Shown: positions 1 through 13,850 of the stretch, one piece after another | How positions within the stretch are numbered: the first letter of the stretch is position 1 | Layout of the letters: each line of letters starts with the position of its first letter | NCBI GenBank assembly: GCA_002633005.1 | Contig: NMRA01000011.1 | Span: 444,134-508,133, forward strand | Length of the DNA stretch: 64,000 nt | From: Phoronis australis | Taxonomy: Eukaryota > Phoronida > Phoronidae | Direction of reading: 5' to 3' | Program-made: the position numbers and the translations under genes | The notes under the pieces: model-generated | What the model saw: only the letters and a program-made list of their open reading frames with translations | Told to the model about the DNA's origin: nothing | Database searches by the model: none

Positions 1-382
1 TCATTGATTTTGTTATAAACTTCCCAGCTCAAATGTGCTAGTTGTTGCAATGGCTACTGCTTCACTCTGTTTTAATAATTAATTGCGCATCATCGGCTTC
101 TCATATTTAAAGTGATCGCGAGTGTATATGCTGGCATAAGGAGAGTGTGAATAATTCATTGGCTTGTCGTTTGTTTCCATCAACTGAGGCCACTTGTCAG
201 AGAGGTCCTACACATGTGTTCCTTTTATGTTTATCCCTCCATTTCTGCTTGAAATCCCGATTCCTTCATTTTTCACCAATTCCATTTTTGTGTCATAAAA
301 CAGGAGACATTTGTAGTGATATGAACAGTTTTAAGCTAAATTTCATCCCGTTTAGTTGGTTAAAAACTGAATTTGACCTTTT

Positions 383-872
383 AAGGGCCTTTCATACTAA
401 CGTCGACGTGTCGATGGTTTGGGGAGTTGCGGTCAGTATGAATGCTTAACTCCGGTCCTGGATGGCAGTTAACAGCTCCAATTAACATCGTAGTTAACAG
501 GTGGATTTAACAGCGCAACGTCGACGCTGCGGTGCAGTATGAACGGTTAACTTTGGTCCAATCGAAGTTATCGCCAGGTCCGACTGTTATCGTCAACAAT
601 TATAGGGTAGTGCTATCACTAATAGCTGCTTACATTTTGCTCTTATAATAACCAAAAATAAGTTTAATGTCAATTAGCAAATTGTCACAATGAAAAATAT
701 CTTAGCGTACAGCGCTACCTTGCGGTAACTTTGATGACGTCAGCATCACCTACCGTTTACTTCGAAGTTCATTTACTACGGAAGCCAGAATGAACGGTCC
801 AGTTAACTGCGCTGTTTACGTCGACGCTCCGCTCAGACCAGCACGAAGTTAAGTCAATATGAAAGGGCCTTT
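383..872. mobile_element. MITE-like element, family 1 (+ copy)
   Basis: The left end AAGGGCCTTTCATA is mirrored by TATGAAAGGGCCTT at the right end, giving near-perfect short terminal inverted repeats around about 490 bp with no coding capacity. The interior contains recurrent 'cagtatgaacggttaac' and 'acgtcgacgctgcggtgcag' blocks. A clearly related copy lies in opposite orientation at 13605-13850, and a shorter relative begins at about 10798. Target-site duplication was not resolved. Confidence 0.6.
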
Positions 873-2150
873 AGTGTTCTCATAGAATCAGTGTTACAAT
901 ATTCCTTTCTGTCATAGGGTTTGTTACTAACAAGAACATCAAAACTGTCACTCCGTCAGCAACTCAAGAGAACACTTGGGGTTAAGCAAGGCTTATTTGT
1001 GATTTTTGACAATGGTGTGGGTATGGCCCGAGTTTGGGTAAACTATGTATGCATTGCCTTTGACTTCAGTTAGTTTACAAATGTCATTACGATAAGGGAT
1101 ACTGTGGGACAGATTTTATGACAAAAGGTCTAATTAAATTTTCATTAAGACAACTAAACGAGGTGAAATTCAGCTTTTATGTTCAGTCTTCAGCGACCAT
1201 CAGCAACTGCTCACTTTAGTTTGATAGCTTTAAGGTGACTGGCCGGAAATAGGCTTGGAAATCATTGTTTTATATTGATACAACTAAATAAGGTTGGTAC
1301 AGAATTCAAGAGTCTTCCTATCACTTGCTTTTATTGCTTCTCAGCTCTTAAAATAATTTCGAATTTGAAAATGAAATCGCCATAATTTTGAAAAGCATCG
1401 TAGACCTTCATGCAAAGTTGCCAACTGTCCTACCATTGGCTGAATGGCCACATTTTTTGAAGCTTCAGCATTGGAATTTCTCACTTTTTGGACATAAGTG
1501 AAAATATTTAGAAACCCATGTTGTTATATTCTTGTCCATTTTCTGTGCTTTTGTGCAGTTGATTTCACAGGCACAACCGAAGCCCCATTGCGGCATCTTA
1601 TGTCCAAATGCACTGTTTTTCCATTTTGGAATGTTGGTTGCTATGACTATGCAAGTGATCAGAATGTGTGTTGAATGACTTGCTAACCAGTAACTTCTAT
1701 GCTCAATAGACTAGCCACTTGTAGCCAGGTAATTTTCCTCATGTCTTTTGCATTGATAAACATTTCATTATAGCCAATAACCATTTTAAAATTGTATTAA
1801 GATAGTTTATCATTGAAGCCTATGTCACTGCTACAGTTCATGTAGCATACTCTGGTATGAGGTCTAACCTACTTGTGGTGGCTGTGAGCCCAAAATAGCT
1901 GGCTGTTTCAGTTACACCACCATATGTCTGACTTGATGAGACCTTGGTAATGTACAGCTACTAATGATTAGTCAAAATGCAATCATTAAGCAGTTAGCTG
2001 GAATAATAGAGTTGGCCTAATTAATGTCAGAATAATAGAGTTGGCCTAATTAATTTTGTAATAATAGACTTGGTTTAATTAATACTGTATATTCCTGTAT
2101 TCCAGTTTCTTGAAGACTGTTATTTGACATTTTGATGCTTGCTTCAAATT

Positions 2151-2495
2151 GTGATGTGCCTGTGTGTTTCAAGCAGCTTTGGAACCTGTGTCATGTGCTT
2201 TTGTGTTTCAAGCTGTTCTATAGGTCGGGTGATGGGCCTCTGTTTCAAGCAGCTCTGGAGCTCTCGTGATGTGCTTCTGTGTTCCAGGCAGCTTTGGAGT
2301 CCTGTGATGTGCTCCTCAGTGTTTCAAGCAGGTCTGATCTGGAGAGCTCACATGGTGTGTGGTGTGCTTCTATGTTTCAAGTAGATCTGGAACCCCTGTG
2401 ATGTGCTCCTGAGTGTTTCAAGCAGCTTCTGTGTTTCAGGCAACTTTGGAACCTATATGATGTCCTCCTGTGTTACAGGCAGCCATATGATGCAT
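2151..2495. repeat. Minisatellite, ~36-40 bp unit
   Basis: About eight degenerate units centred on 'tgatgtgctcctgtgtttcaagcagctttgga' style blocks (shared cores: 'gtgtttcaagcag' and 'tgatgtgct') follow one another. Short open frames through it (2139-2384, 2403-2594) are repeat-derived and not treated as genes. Confidence 0.8.
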
Positions 2496-3050
2496 TTGAA
2501 GCAGCTTGATACTAATTTAAGGTTTGGCAAATTCAATTGGAATTTGTTCTTGTTAAGCCAAGTCAGTGACTGCTTTAGGCTGGTTTCTGGGTAATTCTCC
2601 AATTTATCATATTTATTGCTTTTCGTGTGTTATTGATGTGTCTGTGATGTCAGTTTGTGTGCCTAAAGGTGGTGACAGGTTTGCTGATCCCTTATAAGGC
2701 CTTTTCCCATTGAGTTAAATCCACAAAGAGATGGTCTGATGAGAAGTGAACTTCGACTGGCATCAGTTCTAAGCCGACATTAAAGTCAATAAAGGTTTAG
2801 TGATGCAAGGGGCAGTTTTAAACTGAAAGTTTTTACTGTACCATAAGAAATTTTTAAATATAAAGTAAGAGTCCAGTTTCGGAAAATCCTTGAACTAGTA
2901 GAAGGAATGGTGAATATTTGTAGAAAGCAATTTTTTATGCAACTCATGCTGTTGTTGATATCAACGTGTGCCGATAACTTAAATGCCACTGTAAAGGTGA
3001 CGGTGGTGTATTGCCACTTTTAGAGGAACGTATTACCTCAAAAATGATTT

Positions 3051-4331
3051 TATTATGCGCCGTCATCTCGGTCTGTCCGTCCGGCGTCCGTTCGTCGGGC
3101 ATCCGCTGCTCTATCTCCAAAACCCCTCGACGGACGTATGTTCATGAAATTTTGCACACGTGTTCCTTTCATGGATGGGATGGCATGAGCGAACGTTTGG
3201 ACGGATCCGGTGTGCCTCCTAGTGGCAAATTTAGGTTTTTACGTTTACCTCTGTATCTTCAAAGGTACGTATTTTCATAAAACTTAGTGTACTGGCATCT
3301 ATTAGTGAGATGACACTATCCTTTCGTTTTCACATGGATTTGACATAGTTTGCGCCACGTAGTGGCCATTGCTATTGTTGTTGAGTCTGTTTTTTGGCAT
3401 CCACCCCTCTATCAACTAAACCGCTCTAAGGATGATTGTGAAAATTGGCATATATGTTCTTACTATGTAGAAGACGGCTGACGATGATTTTCCGACGTCT
3501 TTGAGTACTGTGGCACTTCTTAGTGGCAGTTTTTTTGCGCCCATGGATATATCTCCTAAACTGTTTGCAAGATCTTTACTAAATTTAACATGTGTACTTC
3601 TATGATATTGACAACGAACGACAACGACTTTTGGGCGGATATGTCTACCGGTGTGCCCCCTAGTGGCAATTTTAGCTTTTTACGTTTCATACGTTGACCT
3701 CTGTACCTTCAATGGTCTTCAATGGAGTTTTGAATATAGGCATCTATTGGTGAGATGACGCTATCCTCTTGTTTTGGATGGAATTGAGGTATTTTGCACC
3801 ACCTAGTGGCCATTCTTGCTGTTTTTTAACATCCCCTCCACCAACCAAAGCATTTTGAGGATGGTTTTGAAGATTGACGTATATGTTCTCAGTGTGAAGA
3901 GGACGGTTGATAATGACTACTTTGACTACTGAGGTGCCTCCTAGTGGAATAAGTTCTGTTTTGTTTTGTTTTGCGCCCACTGCTATATCTCCTAAAGACA
4001 CTGCAGGGTCTTTATTAAATTTTTTAAGTGTATTTCTATGAAGCTAACGACAGACAATGATTACTTTCAGGCGGATCCAACGAACGCTGTGCCCCCTAGT
4101 GGCAATTTCATTTTATTCTGTTTTCCTTTGTTTCTCTGAAGTTCCTTGACAGATTTTTATGAAATTTGGTGAATAGCTTTCTATTGAAGAAGCAATGATA
4201 TGTTCCCGTTTTCGGATGGATTGGAGGTTTTTTTCTCCATCTAGTGGCCATCTTTACTAACAAACGACCGAAAAAGCTCCCCATTTGCGTTGCATTCATG
4301 GGCACATTTCAACGCTCTGTGTTGCTCTTGT
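3051..4331 (+). repeat. Composite ~146-bp-monomer repeat element, copy 1
   Basis: The element begins with a head related to the other copies (GTCCGTCCGGCGTCC, then CTCTATCTCCAAAACC) and ends with the shared tail (CATTTCAACGCTCTG, then TTGCTCTTGT). In between are eight monomers, each with an 'agtgg' node: 3221, 3361, 3522, 3662, 3805, 3943, 4098 and 4243. They follow the order A-B-C-A-B-C-A'-B'. A monomers read 'ccccctagtggcaattt', B 'ccacctagtggccattt', C 'cctcctagtggcagttt'. Short open frames on both strands across it are artefacts of the repeat. Confidence 0.85.
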
Positions 4332-7300
4332 TCTGGTACGCTCTCGATAAGCAAAGTGACCATTTTGGTACAGTGGACACCCTTGGTGAGCAGTTTTCAG
4401 ATACTGCTGTCTCTAAATAAAGGTCTACTGTCATTTTGTCTTCATGGTTATTGAGGCTGAATTATGTACCTACCGCATGTATGGTAGAATATTCATTGCA
4501 ATGTGGTCTGGAAACGATAACAGCTTTTTGGTGGAAAATAATGTATTCTGGGACATATATAGTAGCCAGGAGGAGATTGCGAGAAAATGGGACATGCATT
4601 GACCTCTTGAACTGGGTTTTGTTCAATTTTTCGAAACCTTTGCAAAATTGAAAGTCAGGGTAATTAGGATGTTTTGTCAGTGAAGCATATCGGTGGAGTT
4701 CAATCTAGGTTGCCATGATCTCACCTAGCAGTTATTGACAGATTCTCGATTTATTGCACATTAAATGGCATGAAACTAAACAGAAATGTTACAGGAGAGT
4801 TATGTGACAAAATCAGAAATTGGGTTGAAGTTTCAGGGAAGGAATAAAGTTTTGGTCAACTGATGTCAGGTTGTCTTACCCAGGGGTTCTGGTGTTGGAT
4901 CTGAAAGCTTGAGAGCCTTCACCCTCGTGTGTTCAACTTCAAATGGGGATTGACTCTTGTGTGTGCTGTTACCCATGTGATCTTCATCTTTCATTTTGAG
5001 AAACATTATTGTTCACAATTTGTTTTGTACGTAGTATGACTATGAAGAAAATACTCAGAACTTCGAGACATACTGTGATTACTAGTTAGGGAATTGTTTA
5101 TTTTGAACCTGTGTTGTCAAGTTTATGAGTCAATATCTGGAAAATTCCTCAGATTGCTGTGGGTGAGTGGGTTCGATTTGTGCCAACCTGGAAATGTGTG
5201 TGGATTTCTGACGCTCATCAACTACCGTAAGTCACAGCATAGGGATCGACACACAGCATGGCACAGGGACCCACCACCATGGTTTGTTTTGTTCAACCTC
5301 ATTGCATGGTTTTTCAAACTCCATGTAGGTATCGGGGCAAAATCTAAATTTGTCACTGCAACATCTCGTGTAAAGTAAAATCAGCATTGATTTGCATCAC
5401 TTTCAGTTTATGTGTAATCCTTGCAATAAAACAGCATTTTTGTGGGATAGGGAAGAGTGTACCGTATTTGTAACAGGTGTGCCTCATGATCAAGGAGGTT
5501 ATAAACACAGGGCAGACATAAATTATACCATGTTGGTACCAGGTGGTGGCCTGGCTCATGAACAGAAAGAGTCCAACATGGGATGCTCTGAGAGTGCTCA
5601 GTGTTTCTCCTGCACAGTAATACAGATGTGGCCGTTATGCACTTTCACCCTCGGTAAAGAGTAAAGGCGGTGCTTACCAAATGTTATATGCCGCTAGAGG
5701 AATATTGAGGTTTCCAAGTTATTTTCTATGAAAGTCTACTAATTTTGAGACTAGATAATTTCCAAGAAATTGTATTTTTTCTATAAGTTCTAGGCGCTAT
5801 TTTTTGCTAGTAGGAATAGCATGAGAAAGTTGAAGCGATCTTTTTCAGTTGAAATCTAATGTGGTTGCTTTTATTCAAATTAATTAAGAAAAATATTATT
5901 TGTGTCCTCAAAATGTTCAACCAGTTACACGTCACTTTGTGTTGTTTTGTATGCAAATGCCACTTTAATTTTGCTGCCTTCTCAAACTCTGCTGCAGTCT
6001 TTGCCGTGGTATGGAGTCAGCAGCATGTGGTATGGAGTCAACAGCATGTGGTATGGTGTTTCTCCCCATGAGGCCCAACATCCTGTTGTGATTGATATCA
6101 GCATGCCCACACATGAGTTTTTGTTATTTCTCGAATTAGCTTCTTCACTGTTCACGATCATGCTTAAATACGATTGGTATGATTTGATTATCCTGGCCAA
6201 TTACTGTTTTGGAGTTTAATTGCTAGTCTGGTTTTTGGATTTAATGCTTCAAAAGCAGCATTATGGATTAAATACAGGAATAGAGCGAGGGGAAGGTTTT
6301 TACGAGATATTCCTCTCTTGCTATTTCTGTCCACAGATTAAGCCAGTTCTCCTGCTATTACCTGTGGTTGATTGCACATCCAACTGGTCACCAATTGATA
6401 TGTATGTTGTCAAATGGTAGAAACAAAATAGGCACAGCCATGCCCTGGCATTATTACTGTTGGTCTCTCTTGGGAAATAAATTTTGATCTTCTTGAACCA
6501 TTAATTAATCGTCTTAGTTTCATTGAATCTGTTTAGTTTTGAGCTATTGAGGATTATCTTAAAAGAAAAATATTGTTATGTCACAAGCTGCTAGGATAGT
6601 GGAAAAGGAAAATTTCACTGTTCTACAGTAATTCCGTTCTGTGTTCTCCGTGCCAGCCGTCCAGTTTTTCGTGGAACTTTAGTTTAGTCTTCATTGTTGC
6701 CGTGACATCAACAACTTTGTTGAACTTACTATGAATAGTGGATGACATTTATTTATGATTTAGAAAAAATGCTGTGTTGCATTTAAGGAAGGAAATGCAA
6801 GTTACGTGGGAAGACTTGGTCACGATCTGACACTACCCGTAAAGCAAAAGAATCTGAGTTTCATTTTTGTTGTCCATACACACCTTTGCGCCCCTTGGCG
6901 TACTTCTATGAAGGCCAGTGTATTTACCGCGTTATGCATTGTAAGATCCGTATACTTGGCACACTACACTATGACATGTAGATCCGGTGTGTAACACCCT
7001 TAAGGAAGTACCCTTCTTTATTGACTGTGTGTGTATTGAGGTGAATGAAGTGAGTACTGACTCACTCTCTTTATTGGTTACTGCTATCTTGTGTGGTCAG
7101 TGTCCAGTGGTCAGCATGGCCTTAGTTTATAGGTACACTGATACTGGTCCCACATCATCATCATTTTCTGCCTTTCACTAACTTCAGTCAAGACCTGCCT
7201 ATCACTTCTCCACACAAATGAGCAGACTCTGTTATTTTATTGATTTTCCAAGCCTGTGCTGAGCTGGCTATAATGCTCTTAGACCAGCCAACCAGTTTTT

Positions 7301-10179
7301 AATCATCCAATTTTGATACTATATCTTAATCTCCTTGTACCTTTCTGATCCCGCCTGATTAAGTTTGTTTCCCTTCTCCCAGTTTTGTCCTCTCGCCATT
7401 TAAGTCAGGAGCTCTATTCTATTTTATAAATTTGCTCGAGGACTTGATATATTGTCATGTACTTACTGACCTTTATCTACACAAATACATAATCATTCAA
7501 GTTGTGTGTCAGTTTATTTTTTTTCCCTTTTTTGTGGGTCCTTCAGCGTGCATTCTATTGACTGACAGGTGTCTCGTTAACTTGAGAGCAAGGTGAGGAC
7601 ACAAAGTGATGTCGTCAAAGAATCTCGCTTATGAAATGATAGTCGTACCATCCTGAGAAGCTGAAACTGGTGGAGAGTAGTTTATAGCAGTGGAAATATA
7701 CATTTATTTCTTTAAATGTTGATGCAAAAAGTGACGTCTTAGTCAACCCAGCTAGTGTTGTCCAATAAACTTTGAAATTAGACCCCAGCGCAGTTTGGGC
7801 TAATTACTTGTGTGCCCATGTTTGTTGTTGTGTTTGTACTACTACTACTACTTAAGTCTTGTTGGCCAATGTCAAAACTTTCCTAATGGGCTGTGTCCAT
7901 ATTGGACACTGAAGAGGGTTTAAAAATAGCTTGGCTAATCTCTGTCAACAAATGAATTGCGCTTTAAATTTAGTCCCTTTACCATCTGATAACTGTTCAC
8001 AAACTGGCTAAAACTCTTTTTTTAGCTGATAGCAAAGATGCAAGTTATGTGAAGGGTGCAGTAGTTGCACTTTTTCTGAATCTTGGCTGGTGGATTGAGT
8101 TGCCCCGAAACTGCTGGCATTTTTGTTGGCACTTTTTCGCCAGACTGCTTACTTCAAAAGACACACATGCCCAGGGGTAAAAGGGTTTTGTTTATCATCC
8201 TATTTATTTATGGTAGTGAGTGAACTTGTCTTGACTTCAATTTTCGCTTAAAGTGGCTTGGAGAAAATTTTTTTTTGAAATCAGCCCCACGAAGCACACA
8301 TTTTAACCGGGAACCTTCGCCAACAGTGTGGTGATGAACTAATCCCTCCTAGATAAATGACAGGAGTATGTTAAGCATATTTAACTGGTCAAGTCACCAG
8401 TTTTAATGTCAGTCAATGTCTGGCAGATTTCGACGAGATTTGGCGATTTGTAATGAAACCAAAAAATCAATGTTTTTGTTACAGTGGAACGCAGGATGAT
8501 AGAATATCACAGGTATTGTGATGAAAAAACGAATCGGTTCTAAGCCCGCACAAAATAATGCGCATAATGTCGAGATTTGTTCTTATTTTCCCAGATATTG
8601 TTATTAAGACCATCAAAAATTCATCACAAATTGATTCTCACCCACTTGTTATCAAACAGGGGACTGACAATCATAACTTGGGAAGCATTTATATTTCAGA
8701 TAAGTTCTCATTTTTTTGATAATTATGTAAACTCGTCTCAACCTACTAATTGTCGTTTCTTCCTTGCTCCATTTAGTATGATCTGCTTATATAATAGTCT
8801 TGGTAATACAGTTGCTGTCTAGTCGGAATGCGCTTATGGTGTTTTAGAATATCCCATTTATTATCATACTTCACTTCGAAATCGAGGGTATTACTTCAAA
8901 AAATTTATCCCATCCAACAATTATACCAAAAATGTTTTTTACTGTAAAAACGATAGGTGACAACTGCATGGGCTAATGATGAGAATTTCGCTGATCTTAC
9001 CCAATTTCTGCCGAACGAGAATTCCGACTTCTGTCCTGTAATTTGAACGTGGTGGCAAATGCACTGAATTTATGAATTAAACGGAACAATTGTGAATCAA
9101 GGGTAATGAATCTTGAAAAACTGTTAGTAAATTAAAGTTTAGAAGACAACACCAACTTTAAAATGAATTTAGAGGGATTTATTGTCTGACTTTTATACTC
9201 GCAGCCGCAACTTGGAATTTTTCCAGGTCCCCAAATCGAGTGCTTAAGGTACCTAAGTACGTATCCCTTAAAGTGATTCGGGTGGTTGGGAGACAAACTA
9301 ACTGTTGGCAAAAATGGCCCTTCTGCGAATAGCTCAGATGTCTGGCAAAAACGCTTGAGTTTTCGCAAATGTTTTACCGAGCAACATTGCTTTTTTTTTT
9401 CAGCTATCATGTGAACCTAATATTAGAAACTTTTAACTGCACTAGAGTGTCTAATCTAGTAGCTTGTGGGTTATTAATAAGACCTCCACCATCAACAGCT
9501 CATTGTGTTTTGATAATTAATTCCATACTTTCTATCAGCCAGTAAGCACTCTCTTCACTATAAATGATATTGAATTTTTTCAGGATCGACTACCAAAGTC
9601 ACCTTTGCTGCACAATAGCCAATCAATATCAGTTTGTACTGTTCAAATTTTCCTACAATTGTATGCTATAGTATAGCTGGTTGAAATGAGCCACAATGCT
9701 TCCCTAGTAATATGTATTGTCCCTAGATGGTTTACAGATATTCACATTCCATGATGTTTTATGCCCTAGTTAAGTGTCACGTTCTCTTTAATTGCTGACA
9801 TTTGTGCCGCTTGTCATTTTATTTGCAGATATTTTTTGCCACAGGAGTTGGTAGAAAGCTAGAGTTGATGACGTCATGATGTAGTTGTGTACATAAAGTG
9901 GCTGTAAACCGATGTTCCGTCCAAAAAGATAACTTTTGATTAATGCCTCATACTTCAACTTTTTCTTATTCAAATGAGAAATTATCTTCGGTTTGCAAAG
10001 ACCTGACAGTTGATGATTGCATGAGACCATGATTGGTGCATATACTGACACGACAGGTCAACTTGAAGAGTCTGATCTCAAGTGATAACTAAGTCATGAC
10101 AGTTCTTAATTGAATGCCAGCCCTGTAATGTCAGGTTGCTTTTGTAGCCACTTTTCAAGTCTTAAAACCATGTAAAGAT

Positions 10180-10661
10180 CAGGGCTTGGAATTTTCCGCT
10201 TTTTTCAAATGTTCTGTCCGCGTATTTTATTATATTTCAGTGTAAAAAAATCGGATTTGATATAAAATTTCCGCGGCAAATTCCTTTCTTACCGCGGCGT
10301 TGCAGACGACGTTCACCTCGAAAAGCGGAAGTTGCTCTTTATGTTTCGGAGGAACGTAAATTGTCAACATTGCCGGGGCATCTGGGATAGCGTGGTGGGA
10401 TTGTCAATGGCGTCTCGTGTTATTGTAAACCGCGGCGACAAATACTACGGCCCTGCAGCCAAAAATGTGTGGGTTGGGAGTGGACGGACGAGCTAAAAGG
10501 ACGCACACGCATGCTACTGATGGTGGTAATGTTTTTTTTTTTTAGTCCTCCCGATTTTTGTCGGGGAAAGGTTCACATCCACCACTTCAAGGCTGGGTAG
10601 CGCGCATGATTTGGGCCGTAAGAGTTTCAGCGTTTTTTGTCATTGGCCATTCCAAGCCCTG
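10180..10661. mobile_element. Non-autonomous hAT-like element
   Basis: The ends TCAGGGCTTGGAAT (left) and ATTCCAAGCCCTGA (right) form a perfect 14-bp terminal inverted repeat starting CAGGG, the usual start of hAT-superfamily ends. The 482-bp interior is richer in GC and CpG than its surroundings and has no transposase frame. Both flanks share AAAGAT, but offset, so an 8-bp target duplication is not cleanly shown. Superfamily assignment is inference from the end sequence. Confidence 0.65.
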
Positions 10662-10797
10662 AAAGATAAGCTAACCAGGCATAAGTTTTGGGCCGCGCCC
10701 CACATCTTTGGTGTAAAAAATTCTATGGATACATTTAGTGAGTCACAGTCTCACTGTGTTAATATTGCTTGAAATGATAGTCATTACATTTAGACTC

Positions 10798-10930
10798 TTA
10801 AGGTCCTTTCATATTGACTTAACTCCGTTCTGAGCTCTGGAGCATCGGCATGAACTACGAAGTTGATGGAAGCTGAAGTTCTGTCTTGATTAACTGCACT
10901 TCATTCTGACTGGGCACAGTAAAACACGTT
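10798..10930. repeat. Fragment related to MITE family 1
   Basis: It starts AAGGTCCTTTCATATTGACTT, close to the terminus of the 383-872 element, and has a similar composition of 'gaactacgaagttgatgg' and 'gattaactgcact' blocks. The other end was not identified. Confidence 0.4.
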
Positions 10931-12131
10931 CAAATAAATGTCAACTGATGGATCCATTCTGATTATGAATCAAATGTAATGATGCTAAATTTCGTTTTGT
11001 CAACTTAATGAGCTTTTTTATGCACAAAGCATTTCACCTTGCCGTGACCCTCCACTAGATGTTTGTTCACATTTTGTGTTGAAATGGTTAGGTTGATACC
11101 ATGTTCCTTGAAGTTCCTTGTTTTTTCAAGATAAATTCAAGTTTCATTTGATTGCATCTATTGGATTACTGATTATCAGTATGTGCTTGTCAAGTATATT
11201 TGCTATTTGCGTTTTACAGTACCATATTGCTTGTTAATGCTTTTAGCGCTTTCAGTCTGTTGAGTGCTGACATTAATCTCGTTAATTACTATGCTTTTGT
11301 GGGTTTTAATCAGTGATATTGATGATGGTACAGTAAAAAATGTTCTAGTTTGGGACAGTCTCTCAACATTGAGACAATGACATTCAAAGCAAAATTGAAT
11401 TTTCTTGATTCTGAAAATTAGGACATGGGTGATTTTGGCATTCATGATATTTATCAAATATCGGACACTGCATGATTTGTGTCTACAGAGTCTGAAAATG
11501 GACCTGGCAGTTGATAAAATCATCAAAAACTGGATGCTGATGCAACGTTTTCCTGACTCCCCGTAGGTGAATGATCGTTTGTTGTTGATTGTGATTCTTT
11601 AATTTGTGAAGACCAGTATTGCCTATTTCTAAAATTTGCACAAATTCTAACCTTGAGCAAAATGATTAATTTTCCACTGTCTCATAGTGAAGAGTTTTTA
11701 CTGTAAATACTTCATCTGTATAATGCCTTCATGGCTGTGGTCGTCTCGTAGGAATGGATAGTTTGGAGTTGTCAAAGTGGTAATTGCACACTCAAACGTT
11801 TTTGTTTTTAATCATTCGTGTGTTTTTCCTTCTAACAAAATCGTTTGTGAATGATTTTTTGATAGTGAATTTTCTTTTTTATCTTTTTATTAGTAGTTAT
11901 ATGCTAAATTGTCATTTATTTCTGTGACATCAAGAAATGAACATTCATATATAATGTACGCAGCATTGACCTAAATGGTAGGTGACACTGTCGTAATTGA
12001 GGTAATTGCACTTAGTAGTGCTGATACATCCTGTGCGCGTGACTTTTTTAACATGGCAATTTGAGAACATTTATGTGTGATAATTGACGCAAAACCTATT
12101 TCTAATTCAATTGTTGAATATTCGAGCAAAG

Positions 12132-13604
12132 TACCGTATTCGCCCTAATAAGCGCCCATGCCCCTATAAGCACCCCTCACGTGTTTTCAGACTTCGCTAA
12201 AGTAAACGCCCAGCCCATGAACATGTACATGCAAAAAATGCCTTACCTACAGTTCTAAAATTCTACAGTAACATCTTTAATTTATCAATTAGACCAGACA
12301 ATCCTGAAAAAACTGTGCGCGGCATTTGTTGACCACGAGCCTCGCTGCTTCGTCGGTATTTAGCCGTCACTATACTTTTCAAACTTCGCGGCCTGCTTCA
12401 AAAAAGAGTGCAAAGGTTTTGCTGATCTTGCAAGGAATGTGTCGCACTACGGTCTGGCCTTTCAGAACAGACGCAGTGTACTTGACAACTGGATGTATCT
12501 TTCCCGTACAGATCTCCCTAAACAGGAATCCAAATTTTTTTACACATGAAAACTGCAATTGAAGACTATAAAAAAACTTGACCAGCATTAAAAGCACATG
12601 GCCAGGAAGCACACGCTAGATACATGTACCAGTCATCAAAGACATTAGTCGAGAACTATCTATTCATGAAACTGGTAGAACAGCATCGGCAAGAAATAAA
12701 TTTTGGCACTAATTTCTGGAAGTTTCTAATACCGTAAAAAACTTTTGTGTTATTTTTAAAAGGAATTATTTAATTAATCATAACTGGTGTTTTTAAAGTC
12801 AAAATGACTCACTTCCACACCCTTACACCCCGAATCTCTTGGAAAATAACTGTTAGACTGTCATGCATCCAGTCACCCGGCAACTCAATGACATTTAATA
12901 TCGGCCATACCCAGACAATTCTCGAATGTTTTTTAGAAGATGAGACCAGCAAGTGCTAAATAAAGCACATTCTGCTTGTGTTTATTTCTTTAGTTACAAT
13001 GCACACCTAGATCGTTACATTGGTGTTAATCTTGCAAATGAACGCTGATGACAAGCACACGCTCCCTCACTCACACACAACACACGCAGACGAACTTCGA
13101 AATGAAATTGTCACGTGACAACGTCATGCGTGTTCGTCCAGAGATTTTTCTCGTGTTGCGAGGTACGATGTAGCGCAGATTAGGACTTAATCTGCACTTA
13201 ATCCAGACACCACACGAACTTAAAATCTTAGGGACGTTATTTGGAAAACTTAAGGAGGATTTCAGGTAATTTGTTGAGTCGAAACTATTTTTATTCAAGA
13301 ATTCAAGTTGCCGTATCGATGATCACAAAGCAGCGATGCATCAGTCAGTGAGTTTTCGCACTGGGATTTTAGCACAATTTTTTGAAAAATGATCGTAATT
13401 TAACAATGAAGTTTGATAGCAATGCACTACAATTTTGTAGAAAGTCTGTCATACGTTACAGATATGTCACAGAGTGTAAATTTGATGAATCCTAGCTTCC
13501 GATTTCACCCGTTTCGGACACCGGGTTTCAATCGCCTTAGGCTACAATAAGCACCCCCCCTCCAAAAAGAATTTTTCTAAGCGCTTATTAGAGCGAATAT
13601 GGTA
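12132..13604. mobile_element. TIR element with TACCGTATTCGC ends
   Basis: The left end TACCGTATTCGCCCTAATAA (continuing GCGC) and the reverse complement of the right end, TACCATATTCGCTCTAATAA (continuing GCGC), match at 22 of 24 positions. The 1,473-bp interior has a second 'ataagcacccc' motif near each end (around 12165 and 13546), so the subterminal regions also mirror each other. Open frames inside (12326-12562 +, 12379-12612 -, 13071-13298 -) resemble no transposase I know. It is most likely a non-autonomous DNA transposon. Confidence 0.7.
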
Positions 13605-13850
13605 TTAGCATATATTAGCAACGGCAATGCCCTTTAATTATTGACAATAGCAGTGGCACCTGGCGATAAGTTTGATGAGACCGAAGTTGACTGTTCATAC
13701 TGCACCGTAGCGCCCACGCTTCACTGTTAAATCCACCTATTTCTTGTTCACTGTTCACTTCGATCTAAGCCCAAAGGTAAGTGTTCATACCTTGCCCTTA
13801 ATATCAATGTGTCCACGTAGGGATGAAAAGGCCTAGTGTCCATATGTACA
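13605..13850 (-). mobile_element. MITE family 1, inverted partial copy
   Basis: The reverse complement of this stretch reads 'aggtggatttaacag' followed by 'ggtgcagtatgaacagtcaac' and 'cttatcgccaggt', closely matching 495-600 of the family 1 element. It directly abuts the right end of the 12132-13604 element, so one may have inserted beside or into the other. Confidence 0.6.

Noticed and set aside
3744-4305. Minus-strand frames 3744-4001 and 4108-4305 sharing peptides with frames at 15717, 42721 and 54900
   Set aside because: The shared peptides come from the composite repeat monomers, not from a gene family.
5166-5184. GGGTTCGATT resembling a tRNA B box
   Set aside because: No matching acceptor stem, D arm or A box at the right distance.
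5392-5664. 90-codon frame on + strand with mixed residue composition
   Set aside because: No recognised family, no good splice-site pair, and an overlapping minus-strand frame of similar length; could not be supported as a gene.
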